In this document: in pieces, positions 49,030 through 61,000 of the stretch
Layout of the letters: every line of letters starts with the position of its first letter
Numbering within the stretch: position 1 is the stretch's first letter
Source: Apostichopus japonicus
Taxonomy: Eukaryota; Echinodermata; Holothuroidea; Aspidochirotida; Stichopodidae
Assembly (NCBI RefSeq): GCF_037975245.1
Contig: NC_092571.1
Location: forward strand, 25,870,564-25,934,563
Reading direction: 5' to 3'
DNA: 64,000 nt
Program-made: the position numbers and the translations under genes
The notes under the pieces: model-generated
Told to the model about the DNA's origin: nothing
Database searches by the model: none
Seen by the model: the letters and a program-made list of their open reading frames with translations, nothing else

Positions 49030-49545
49030 TTAATTGAAAACGTGCTACATGCATGTCGATTGTTTGAAGCTATATAAGTTACATAACAAAAGTAAAGAAG
49101 CAAATCAAACTTTGATCAGAACCAAATGATTAGTTGTCAGAAATAACACTTGTTTAAAAGTAAGTTGGCCTGACGTTTCGATCCAAGCAGGATCTCATTC
49201 AAAGCTAAATGACAGGTAACAGTGACAGAAGGAACAAAAACACGCACACAATACAGACAGGTTAATGAACATGGTGTTCACAAAGAGATAGATGTAAGGG
49301 GATTAGTAGACAAGGAATGGAGAGAAGAAAGCAACAATACTTGAAAGAACATAGCCATGAGTCCAAAAGTTTCAATTTGTTAAATCAATTTAACACATAT
49401 TAACACCCAGAGTAAAATCGCGAATCAGTGTGAGGAAAACAAATGAAATTGCAGAGCAGGTACGTGACTGTGTAGCACTTTTCCTGCATCACCTATACTG
49501 TCGTAAAATTCTGCTCCATCACCATCATCTTCGAGATTAACGTCG

Positions 49546-51513
49546 TCATCTCATAATTTGATACATTTCATCATGTACCTCATTCGAATCTTCATTGCAT
49601 TCATCTATCTTATTCAAATGTTGTAGTTTTCCTTTTTCTTGTGCCTTATTTACTGACTTTTTGCTTGCTTTCCTTGTATCCGCTGTGCAAAAATGTTCCC
49701 TTGTTACTGGAGTCTTCATTTCATAAATTGTGCGGGAATAGGTTTGACTGCAACTGGTGCACTCATTTGGTATCGTTTGATTATCCCTTTCATAAATAGT
49801 TCTGGAATAGGTTTGACAACAACTGGCGCAATCATTTGGCATCGTTTGATTATCCCTTTCATGAATAGTTGTGGAATAGGTTTGACAACAACTGGTGCAC
49901 TCGTTTGGCATCGTTTGATCATCCCTTTCATGAATAGTTGTGGAATAGGTTTGACAACAACTGGTGCACTCGTTTGGCATCGTTTGATCATCCCTTTCAT
50001 GAATAGTTGTGGAATAGGTTTGACAACAACTGGTGCACTCGTTTGGCATCGTTTGATCATCCCTTTCATGAATAGTTGTGGAATAGGTTTGACAACAACT
50101 GGTGCACTCGTTTGGCATCGTTTGATCATCCCTTTCATGAATAGTTGTGGAATAGGTTTGACAACAACTGGCGCAATCATTTGACAACGTTTCATAACCA
50201 ATCAGATCGCTTGGATTCACTTGAGTGTTTCCTTCTACGAAAATAGTTGACGAACATGCAGACGTCAGCGTTTGATTCACGTCGCCTCGTGCACGAAACA
50301 GAGCAGCCTCGTTTTCGTTCGTATTTAAATTAATTGCAACTACTGGTTCTTTTTTATAACCGACTGCGAGTTGCTGGTTCCTCTGATTCCTCACCACAAA
50401 TAAGTATACTAACGATGCAAAAAGGAAGATTACAAGCACAGATGAAGGAAACATGATAATAATCAATAGAAATATTAAATGAAGGCCATGATCGTTGTCT
50501 ACTTCATGGACAATATATAGACGAGCATCTGCTTTGGATGAACGTTCTCTATATAGCACTGAACACTCAATTCGTAGAAATATGTTGACAGTATCTGATA
50601 CATTCAATCTGCTATGAAATGTTAATTGATTATGTTGAATTATGTGTTGAATGCCAGCTGGAATTTCAGAATCTATTGTCCAAGTTACATTAGATAGAGT
50701 TCCTACATTACTTAAACAGGTGAATGTAACGTTATCTGTATGGCCCATATAATAAATCTCGGGAGATACCGTTACTTCAAACTTGTCGAGAAATGTAATT
50801 GTTGGAAATGAACAGGATTCTACAAAAGAATTAGAAAATTTTGCATTTTCCTGATGAACAAGACAAGATATCTCGGTTTGATTCATATGCACAGACGGGA
50901 CGAAAGAGATGGATATCGGATTGTTATCAGAATGTGTTAAATTAAACTCCTTTGCTGACGATTTATGGTTACTTATGAACGATAATCTGGATTTGGGTTT
51001 GCCAATATCTTCAATGCTACACTGGAGAATAACTGTCTCGTTGATGACATCATCTGCAAACGAAATGAGATTCTGGAAACCAGGTGACTCGCAAACGGGT
51101 TTGGTTGGTCTGTAATTGACGATCAATTCAAGAGACATGCTGCTAAATGGTTCGATTTGTAAACAATGATATGAACCCGCTTCATTTCTAGAAATATTCC
51201 TTACAAGTAATGAATGATTCACCCAAGTTTTATTACTGCTTGCGTTAGTCCAGTTTTGATATTTGTATTTTGCAGGGTCACTTTCCAATATCCCTTGGTT
51301 TACTATCACTTTATGATCTTCATCCGAATCCAGAAATATCCTCACTTGTGAAACACCATAACAGATCAACTCAACATCATCACCTTCCATCACATTGTAC
51401 TTAGGACTACCGTTAAATATTAGCAATGAATTCACATGATAACGGCATACCAATAACAAGTGCATGAAAAACACCACCTTGCAAAACCTTCGATAGAAAA
51501 TTATATTTGACAT
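49546..51513 (-). CDS. Ig-superfamily receptor-like protein B, 655 residues, single exon
   Basis: A close paralogue of the protein at 32276-34171 with the same layout: signal peptide, three Ig-like domains, a transmembrane helix (about 345-374) and a Cys/Tyr-repeat tail. It has one extra residue in domain 1 (DEDHKV) and seven tail repeats instead of six. Five of these are nearly identical MPNECTSCCQTYSTTIHERD units, suggesting recent expansion. The motif before the repeats reads IGYETL (Tyr440), which fits the ITIM consensus I/V/L-x-Y-x-x-L. Copy A has YETM there. The C-terminus keeps YQIM (Tyr651). The open frame and conserved cysteines argue that both genes are functional. The ligand and signalling partners are unknown. 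Confidence 0.9.
   Translation of the reverse strand: MSNIIFYRRFCKVVFFMHLLLVCRYHVNSLLIFNGSPKYNVMEGDDVELICYGVSQVRIFLDSDEDHKVIVNQGILESDPAKYKYQNWTNASSNKTWVNHSLLVRNISRNEAGSYHCLQIEPFSSMSLELIVNYRPTKPVCESPGFQNLISFADDVINETVILQCSIEDIGKPKSRLSFISNHKSSAKEFNLTHSDNNPISISFVPSVHMNQTEISCLVHQENAKFSNSFVESCSFPTITFLDKFEVTVSPEIYYMGHTDNVTFTCLSNVGTLSNVTWTIDSEIPAGIQHIIQHNQLTFHSRLNVSDTVNIFLRIECSVLYRERSSKADARLYIVHEVDNDHGLHLIFLLIIIMFPSSVLVIFLFASLVYLFVVRNQRNQQLAVGYKKEPVVAINLNTNENEAALFRARGDVNQTLTSACSSTIFVEGNTQVNPSDLIGYETLSNDCASCCQTYSTTIHERDDQTMPNECTSCCQTYSTTIHERDDQTMPNECTSCCQTYSTTIHERDDQTMPNECTSCCQTYSTTIHERDDQTMPNECTSCCQTYSTTIHERDNQTMPNDCASCCQTYSRTIYERDNQTIPNECTSCSQTYSRTIYEMKTPVTREHFCTADTRKASKKSVNKAQEKGKLQHLNKIDECNEDSNEVHDEMYQIMR
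49704..50186 (-). repeat. 69-bp coding tandem repeat, seven units (copy B)
   Basis: Seven in-frame units. The middle ones are nearly base-identical, unlike the diverged units of copy A. Long antisense frames over it are shadows. Confidence 0.95.
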
Positions 51514-52969
51514 TTCACTTTACCTTTATTAGTAACAGTCCACTTTATTAATGTTAAACTGCTACTGTCAGAGATAACTTTGACTGTTAGAAAGGTTACT
51601 TTAAAATATTATTGGAATCAGTTCATTGAAAATGTTTTCCATATATTTTGAAAAGTCGGTGTTAAAGAAGAAGAATATTTGTTGTTCGATATTGCAGCAG
51701 ATTCCGCATCATTCACAGTGAATCAATCCGAAGTAAATAAATTTTCAATGTATCATACTAATTGCTCATAACCCAAACACCCTTTTGATCGATTTCGCCA
51801 AACTCATTGATTCCTGTTCCATTGTCATTATGCAAATAAGTACATGTCTACGGTTACTGTAGAATTTCGAGTTTCAGGCTTCACATCAAATCTTCCACAA
51901 GTTAACTAAAAATATCCGAATCAAAATCAAATTCCATTTACACTAATCCGTTGAAAAATACCTGATCATGTTTCCGTTAATCCTTTTGAAGATCATTCCA
52001 TTTACAGGTTAACATTTAAGAGTCAGCTTATTCAATGTACTAATTAATCTAATCCAAACTATGGACACTTTGAATTCTACTTCCTTGTTCATGTGTTGCG
52101 TGGACAGCTAGCTAGCTAGCTAGCTTTCGGTTATAGCAAGTAAGACCATACGCTGTTATTAGTAACTCATTAACATAGTCAATTTCATATGCATGATGAA
52201 ATGAAATTTGAACAATAAGACAAGAGCTTTAACACAAGTGCTTGCAAAAATTGTCGTATATACAGTAAATGTTAAATGATAGACGGTCCTCATTTACGAA
52301 AGCGAAAAGCTGACCGTTAATCAGCAGGGTCACAATGGGTTGCATGCAATTCGAAGTGGCTGCATGATACAGGGGATAAAAAAAGAAACTTTGCACGTGA
52401 TAATTACATTTAAAAATACGAATAGTGAAACTTAAATATTACCTTCAGTTAATTAAGCAATGGGAATTGTAGCGGCATTGAAAATAATGGGGAAGTCGTA
52501 GAATTGATACTATTAAGATTGGTTTAGGCTTGGCCTATGAAAGACGAAAATGAATCTATAACTTAAAATGTTGGAAGAATCATAGGGTGAAGGAAACTCG
52601 CTTATCATTACATCTTGGAACTATATTGTCGGCCAAGTAAATTTTGTATGAATTCAACCCGATATAAAATTAAGGGTGCAACCGGTCCGGCGCAATAAGT
52701 GCGTCAAATCTAAAAAAATAACATATGACACGTCGACCTTTAACATGTAAGCATCACTAGGAATAGAATATGTAATACCTGGCTTTATGTTATACACCCT
52801 TGTGTGAAGGTGCCATCTTTTACATACGTAAATACTGTTAATCTTTGAGTTACTAGTTTGTAAGTTATAGAGCAATCTAGCTTTTCAGATATAGGTGACT
52901 TAAGAAACCACAAAAGCCCGTTGTAAGTTTGTTGACCCACTTTTAGGACACAATACCAACGACCTGCAC

Positions 52970-53307
52970 CAGTGGCGTAGGAAGGTACTTTTGAGTGGGG
53001 GGCTGAAGAATGATGGCCGGCCTGGGGGAGGGGTCTAAGGGGAGGGGGTGTCCCCTGCCCTTTGGATTTTTTTGCATTTCCAGGTGGCCTCTGATGCAAT
53101 TTGGTGCAATATAGCACACTTCAACACCCTCTCCATTTTGTAAACTTAATTTTGTATTTTCACCTGGCCTTAGATGCAATTTGGTACTCCAAATGAGATT
53201 TTTTTCTCATTTGGAAATGAAAAAGGGGTTTTCTGACTTGCGAAGCGGGGGGGGGGGGGGGGCGGAATGATACTTCCGCTCCTCAGCCCCTGGTTCCTAC
53301 GCCCTTG
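52970..53307. mobile_element. hAT MITE (CAGTGGCG family) in copy B, empty site in copy A
   Basis: The left end CAGTGGCGTAGGAA and the reversed right end CAAGGGCGTAGGAA are flanked by acctgcac on both sides (52962-52969 and 53308-53315). The matching site in copy A (35607-35614) holds acctgcac once with no insert. The interior has a GATGCAATTTGGTGCAATA core as in the copy at 22952. Confidence 0.95.
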
Positions 53308-55083
53308 ACCTGCACAATCATGTAAAGTTCATGTAAATGTCCTTTACGCTCCTTGCTTGCTATAAGGCTGGAAAAACACCAAATTCTGTTTATACAGTCT
53401 AGTGAAGTACATGATATGTATGTAGAATATCTATTGCAATACGTGAATGTGTTTTGTATCAAGTTACGTAAGTAGTGTGAGCACCTGTAGGATATGCATG
53501 GCCACCCAATTCGTCTTCAAGCTCCCTCTTGCGCACGGTATATCTTGCATTTGTTCCAGCGTTCAACACAATTTAATTTCAAGTTAATAGTAAATATATT
53601 GAATTAAGTAGTAGCCACTAGCAATTGTTAGCCTAAGTTTAAGTTTGACAGTAAATAACAACGATATGCTATATTCACACATGCATCCAATATTAGCACA
53701 CGCATACGCTGACCGAGATCCACACCCAGTTGGGGCAATTCGGTAACGGTATAGTTAACACGACAAACGGTACGCAAAAGCCATGCATGAAAGCGTTCGT
53801 TAGGTTCGAACGAACAGTAGTGAATGACGTAGAAGTTCCATAACACAGTCGTGAATATTCATATACTAATATTATTCATGAAATCATATTTTTGGCATCT
53901 TTACTATGTAAAACACTTCTTTTTTTTATTAACGAATTTCTTTGATGAACTAAAGCTATATTTTAAGCTATACCTCTGATGAACTCCTCACCAGATTATC
54001 GTTTCACTTATCAATTGAAAACGTATTAGTATATGTGAAAATCTTACTTTTGCATGTATCAGGTAGAAAAGGTAATTACAAGTAAATGTGCATACATATG
54101 GGAAAGCCCCTTCGATCTAAATTAAGTAAGAAAACTGTCATTGAGTGAACTGCAGGTATGAATGGGTCGGACACTGAACCCCCCCCCCCCCACCCTTGCT
54201 TTTAATATTTGTAAGTAGGCAGTAGCATGTTTCCGCCCCTTATGCTTGCAACGAAAGATCCACGATTAAGAGCAAATAGCTTAAAATAGAATAACAGAAC
54301 ACAATAAAATTTTGGAGATCAAAACTGGAAATTTCAATCCTCCCATTTGACCCATGCAGGATACAAAACCAACATTCTTCCGAGGAATACGACTTATCTA
54401 CCGCTTTGCTGCCCCGCTCTGCCTAGGGCGGTTTTACTTTTTTTACTTGAATATGCGTTATTGAAGAAGGATTTTAAAGGTAGGGTGAGAGGGCACGAAG
54501 AAATAGTTTTCATAGGATTTAGGGCTTCACAATTACTGGGAAGGAGAAAATATAATGATCAACTCGTGCATTGGTTAAAAACGCAATATTACTCCAGTCT
54601 ACCTCAAGTTTTTAGATCCTGCTTGGGAAATCGGTATTTGGGCGAGATCTTTCCATTTTGTAACCATTTTTAGCGGCATTCTTCGCGTAGTAATGTCCAA
54701 GAATGAAAATCAAGGTCTTTATTGGGAAAATGACTTGGAGCGAATAGAAGTTTGATAGAAGATTTCACTGGCTAAACGACACCCATCACCAGATAGCTGA
54801 CAAGTTGGCCTTTCATGGCACCATCAATTTACTGTATCATGACCATGTAAATTTTTGCTATCCCAGCCGGAAGTTTTTGTCACTTGTAAACAAACCTCTT
54901 CACTCCGTAGTAAACAATTTTCCTACGCTGCTCCTGGGAGGCCTAAATTGCCTCAAATGACCCAATTCTATCACAACATGTACTTCCATTCGTGCTCTTC
55001 AACATGCAAGCCACAAAAAACTACATAATGATTGATAACAGGTCAAGAAAGATGTTCTCCCGCTGTTTTTTGGCACTTTTCCT

Positions 55084-58000
55084 GATGCATTTCTAAATGA
55101 TGTTTGACCACTAAATAATGGAGTCACCTAATGAATCCTTAATGCACTTAATGCACTTAATCCTTAATGCACTGGTCTACATCAACGGTGCATGTCTAAA
55201 AGATGTTTGACTACTAATTAATGTTTAATTAATGTTTGACTACTAATTAATGGAGTCACATACTGAATCCTTAATGCACAGTTGGTCTACATCAAACTGA
55301 GTTTTTACTTTTTGGTTCTTGTCATCAGCTTGCTAAAATTAATATTCCATTCATATCAATTGGTAATGTTCATGTTCGCCCTTCCACTCATGCGTGTAAC
55401 CTTGGTGTAATTTTCGATTCCAATATGTCTATGAAACGCCACATTTCTAAAATAACAAGTTCTGCTGCATTTCATCTCAGAGGCATCTACAAATTACGAA
55501 ACTATTTAAATGATAAGGCAACTGAACAAATTGTACATTCTTTTATCACTTCAAGGTTGGATATGGGCAATTCCTTACTCCTCGGTCTTCCACATGAACA
55601 GATTCATAGACTCCAATTAATCCAAAACTCAGCTGCACGTATTGTAACTCATTCTCATAAGCATTGTCATATCCACCTTGTCTTAAAAAACCTGCACTGG
55701 CTACCTGTAAAATATCGTATTATGTATAAAATTCTCCTTATTGTTTATAAATCACTTAAAGGACATGGTCCAATGTATATTTCTGACTTATTACATATTT
55801 TTGTCCCCTCTCGTAATCTAAGATCCAGCTCTCAATTTTTATTATCTGAAATTAAGTCCAAACATTCTTGGGGGGATAGGTCATTTATTGTTTCTGCCCC
55901 TCGCTTATGGAACCAACTTCCCTTAAAAATCAGAAAAAACATCTACTCTCTCTAACTTTAAGAAGAGCATAAAATCCCACTTAATGACAAAACTTTTATA
56001 TGATCTTATACCAGTTTTTCTTCTGTCATTGTTTTGTATTATTCTGTATCATTTGTATCATTTCTCATTGTCATTTGAGCCATGAACATTCTTTGAGTGG
56101 TGTGTGCGCATTATAAGTCTTATTATTATTATTACATCAAAGGTGCATGTCTAAAAGATGTTTGACTACTGTACTAATTAATGGAGTCACCTAATAAATC
56201 CGTAATGCACAGTTGGTCTACATCAACGATGCATTTCTAAATGATGTTTGACCACTAATTAATGGAGTCACCTAATGAATCCTTAATGCACAGTTGGTCT
56301 ACATCAACAGTGCATGTGTAAAATATGTTTGACTACTAATTAATGGAGTCACCTAATGAATCCTTAATGCACAGTTGGTCTACAACAACGGTGCATGTCT
56401 AAAAGATGGTCTACATCAACTACATTGACAATGGTCTACATCAACGATGCATTTCTAAATGATGTTTGACTACTAATTAATGGAGTCACCTAATGAATCC
56501 TTAATGCACAGTTGGTCTACATCAACGATGCATTCCAAAATGATGTTTGACCACTAATTAATGGAGTCACCTAATGAATCCTTAATGCACAGTTGGTCTA
56601 CATCAACTGTGCATGTCTAAATAATGTTTGACTACTGTACTAATTAATAGAGACACCTAATGAATCCTTAATGCACAGTTGGTCTACATCAAAGGTGCAT
56701 GTCTAAAAGATGTTTGACTACTAATTAATGGAGTCACCTAATGAATCCTTAATGCACAGTTGGTCTACATCAACTGTGCATGTCTAAAAGATGTTTGACT
56801 ACTAATTAATGGAGTCACCGAATGAATCCTTAATGCACAGTTGGTCTACATCAAAGGTGCATGTCTAAAAGATGTTTGACTACTAATTAATGGGGTCACC
56901 TAATGAATCCTTAATGCACAGTTGGTCTACAAAAACGGTGCATGTCTAAAAGATGTTTGACTACTAATTAATGGAGTCACCTAATGAATCCTTAATGCAC
57001 AGTTGGTCTACATCAACTGTGCATGTCTAAAAGATGTTTTACCACTAATTAATGGAGTCACCTAATAAATCCTTAATGCACAGTTCGTCTACATCAAAGG
57101 TGCATGTCTAAAGATGTTTGACTACTGTACTAATTAATGGAGTCACCTAATGAATCACTAATGCACAGTTAGTCTACATCAACAGTGCATGTCTAAAAGA
57201 TGTTTGACTACTAATGAATGGAGTCACCTAATGAAACCTTAATGCACAGTGGGTCTACATCAACTGTGCATGTCTAAAAGATGTTTGACTACTAATTAAT
57301 GGAGTCACCTAATGAATCCTTAATGCACAGTTGGTCTACATCAAAGGTGCATGTCTAAAAGATGTTTGACTACTAATTAATGGAGTCACCTAATGAATCC
57401 TTAATGCACAGTTGGTCTACATCAACAGTGCATGTGTAAAATATGTTTGACTACTAATTAATGGGGTCACCTAATGAATCCTTAATGCACAGTTGGTCTA
57501 CAACAACGGTGCATGTCTAAAAGATGGTCTACATCAACTACATAGACAATGGTCTACATCAACGATGCATTTCTAAATGATGTTTGACCACTAATTAATG
57601 GAGTCACCTAATGAATCCTTAATGCACAGTTGGTCTACATCAAAGGTGCATGTCTAAAAGATGTTTGACTACTAATTAATGGAGTCACCTAATGAATCCT
57701 TAATGCACAGTTGGTCTACATCAACAGTGAATGTGTAAAAGATGTTTGACTACTAATTAATGGGGTCACCTAATGAATCCTTAATGCACAGTTGGTCTAC
57801 AAAAACGGTGCATGTCTAAAAGATGTTTTACCACTAATTAATGGAGTCACATAATGAATCCTTAATGCACAGTTGGTCTACATCAACAGTGCATGTGTAA
57901 AAGATGTTTGACTACTAATTAATGGGGTCACCCAATGAATCCTTAATGCACAGTTGGTCTACAAAAACGGTGCATGTCTAAAAGATGGTCTACATCAACT

Positions 58001-61000
58001 ACATCGACAATGGTCTACATCAACGATTCATTTCTAAATGATGTTTGACCACTAATTAATGGAGTCACCTAATGAATCGTTAATGCACAGTTGGTCTACA
58101 TCAACGATGCATTTCTAAATGATGTTTGACTACTAATTAATGGAGTCACCTAATAAATCACTAATGCACAGTTAGTCTACATCAACAGTGCATGTCTAAA
58201 AGATGTTTGACTACTAATTAATGGAGTCACCTAATGAATCCTTAATGCACAGATGGTCTACATCAACAGTGAATGTGTAAAAGATGTTTGACTACTAATT
58301 AATGGGGTCACCTAATGAATCCTTAATGCACAGTTGGTCTACAAAAACGGTGCATGTCTAAAAGATGTTTGACTACTAATTAATGGAGTCACCTAATGAA
58401 TCCTTAATGCACAGTTGGTCTACATCAACAGTGCATGTGTAAAAGATGTTTGACCACTAATTAATGGAGTCACCCAATGAATCCTTAATGCACAGTTGGT
58501 CTACAAAAACGGTGCATGTCTAAAAGATGGTCTACATCAACTACATCGACAATGGTCTACATCAACGATTCATTTCTAAATGATGTTTGACCACTAATTA
58601 ATGGAGTCACCTAATGAATCGTTAATGCACAGTTGGTCTACATCAACGATGCATTTCTAAATGATGTTTGACCACTAATTAATGGAGTCACCTAATAAAT
58701 CACTAATGCACAGTTAGTCTACATCAACAGTGCATGTCTAAAAGATGTTTGACTACTAATTAATGGAGTCACCTAATGAATCCTTAATGCACAGTTGGTC
58801 TACATCAACAGTGAATGTGTAAAAGATGTTTGACTACTAATTAATGGGGTCACCTAATGAATCCTTAATGCACAGTTGGTCTACAAAAACGGTGCATGTC
58901 TAAAAGATGTTTTACCACTAATTAATGGAGTCACATAATGAATCCTTAATGCACAGTTGGTCTACATCAACAGTGCATGTGTAAAAGATGTTTGACTACT
59001 AATTAATGGGGTCACCCAATGAATCCTTAATGCACAGTTGGTCTACAAAAACGGTGCATGTCTAAAAGATGGTCTACATCAACTACATCGACAATGGTCT
59101 ACATCAACGATTCATTTCTAAATGATGTTTGACCACTAATTAATGGAGTCACCTAATGAATCGTTAATGCACAGTTGGTCTACATCAACGATGCATTTCT
59201 AAATGATGTTTGACTACTAATTAATGGAGTCACCTAATAAATCACTAATGCACAGTTAGTCTACATCAACAGTGCATGTCTAAAAGATGTTTGACTACTA
59301 ATTAATGGAGTCACCTAATGAATCCTTAATGCACAGATGGTCTACATCAACAGTGAATGTGTAAAAGATGTTTGACTACTAATTAATGGGGTCACCTAAT
59401 GAATCCTTAATGCACAGTTGGTCTACAAAAACGGTGCATGTCTAAAAGATGTTTGACTACTAATTAATGGAGTCACCTAATGAATCCTTAATGCACAGTT
59501 GGTCTACATCAACAGTGCATGTGTAAAAGATGTTTGACTACTAATTAATGGAGTCACCTAATGAATCCTTAATGCACAGTTGGTCTACATTAATTGTGCA
59601 TGTCTAAATGATGTTTGACTACTAATTAATGTAGTCACCTAATGAATCCTTAATGCACAGTTGGTCTACATCAACTGTGCATGTCTAAAAGATGTTTTAC
59701 CACTAATTAATGGAGTCACCTAATGAATCCTTAATGCACAGTTCGTCTACATCAAAGGTGCATGTCTAAAAGATGTTTGACTACTAATTAATGGAGTCAC
59801 CTAATGAATCCTTAATGCACAGTTGGTCTACAACAACGGTGCATGTCTAAAAGATGGTCTACATCAACTACATAGACAATGGTCTACATCAACGATGCAT
59901 TTCTAAATGATGTTTGACTACTAATTAATGGAGTCACCTAATGAATCCGTAATGCACAGTTGGTCTACATCAACGATGCATTTCTAAATGATGTTTGACC
60001 ACTAATTAATGGAGTCACCTAATGAATCCTTAATGCACAGTTGGTCTACATCAACAGTGCATGTGTAAAATATGTTTGACTACTAATTAATGGAGTCACC
60101 TAATGAATCCTTAATGCACAGTTGGTCTACAACAACGGTGCATGTCTAAAAGATGGTCTACATCAACTACATAGACAATGGTCTACATCAACGATGCATT
60201 TCTAAATGATGTTTGACTACTAATTAATGGAGTCACCTAATGAATCCGTAATGCACAGTTGGTCTACATCAACGATGCATTTCTAAATGATGTTTGACCA
60301 CTAATTAATGGAGTCACCTAATGAATCCTTAATGCACAGTTGGTCTACATCAACAGTGCATGTGTAAAAGATGTTTGACTACTAATTAATGGAGTCACCT
60401 AATGAATCCTTAATGCACAGTTGGTCTACAACAACGGTGCATGTCTAAAAGATGGTCTACATCAACTACATTGACAATGGTCTACATCAACGATGCATTT
60501 CTAAATGATGTTTGACCACTAATTAATGGAGTCACCTAATGAATCCTTAATGCACAGTTGGTCTACATCAACGATGCATTCCAAAATGATGTTTGACCAC
60601 TAATTAATGGAGTCACCTAATGAATCCTTAATGCACAGTTGGTCTACATCAACAGTGCATGTCTAAATAATGTTTGACTACTGTACTAATTAATAGAGAC
60701 ACCTAATGAATCCTTAATGCACAGTTGGTCTACATCAAAGGTGCATGTCTAAAAGATGTTTGACTACTGTACTAATTAATGGAGTCACCTAATGAGTCAC
60801 TAATGCACAGTAGGTCTACATCAACAGTGCATGTCTAAAAGATGTTTGACTACTAATGAATGGAGTCACCTAATGAATCCTTAATGAACAGTTGGTCTAC
60901 ATCAACTGTGCATGTCTAAAAGATGTTTGACTACTAATTAATGGAGTCACCGAATGAATCCTTAATGCACAGTTGGTCTACATCAAAGGTGCATGTCTAA

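Larger units (their letters stand above)
48439..55083. repeat. Segmental duplication, copy B (Ig-receptor unit)
   Basis: The counterpart of 31201-37354, same orientation, about 17.24 kb away at its left end. It differs by point changes, small indels, an expanded GCTA run at about 52108, an added C-rich piece near 54160-54200, and the hAT MITE at 52970-53307. Confidence 0.95.

Noticed and set aside
49693-50201. Open frames of 161-163 codons over the tail repeats of receptor B
   Set aside because: Same artefact as in copy A; the receptor frame extends far beyond the repeat on both sides and explains the sequence.
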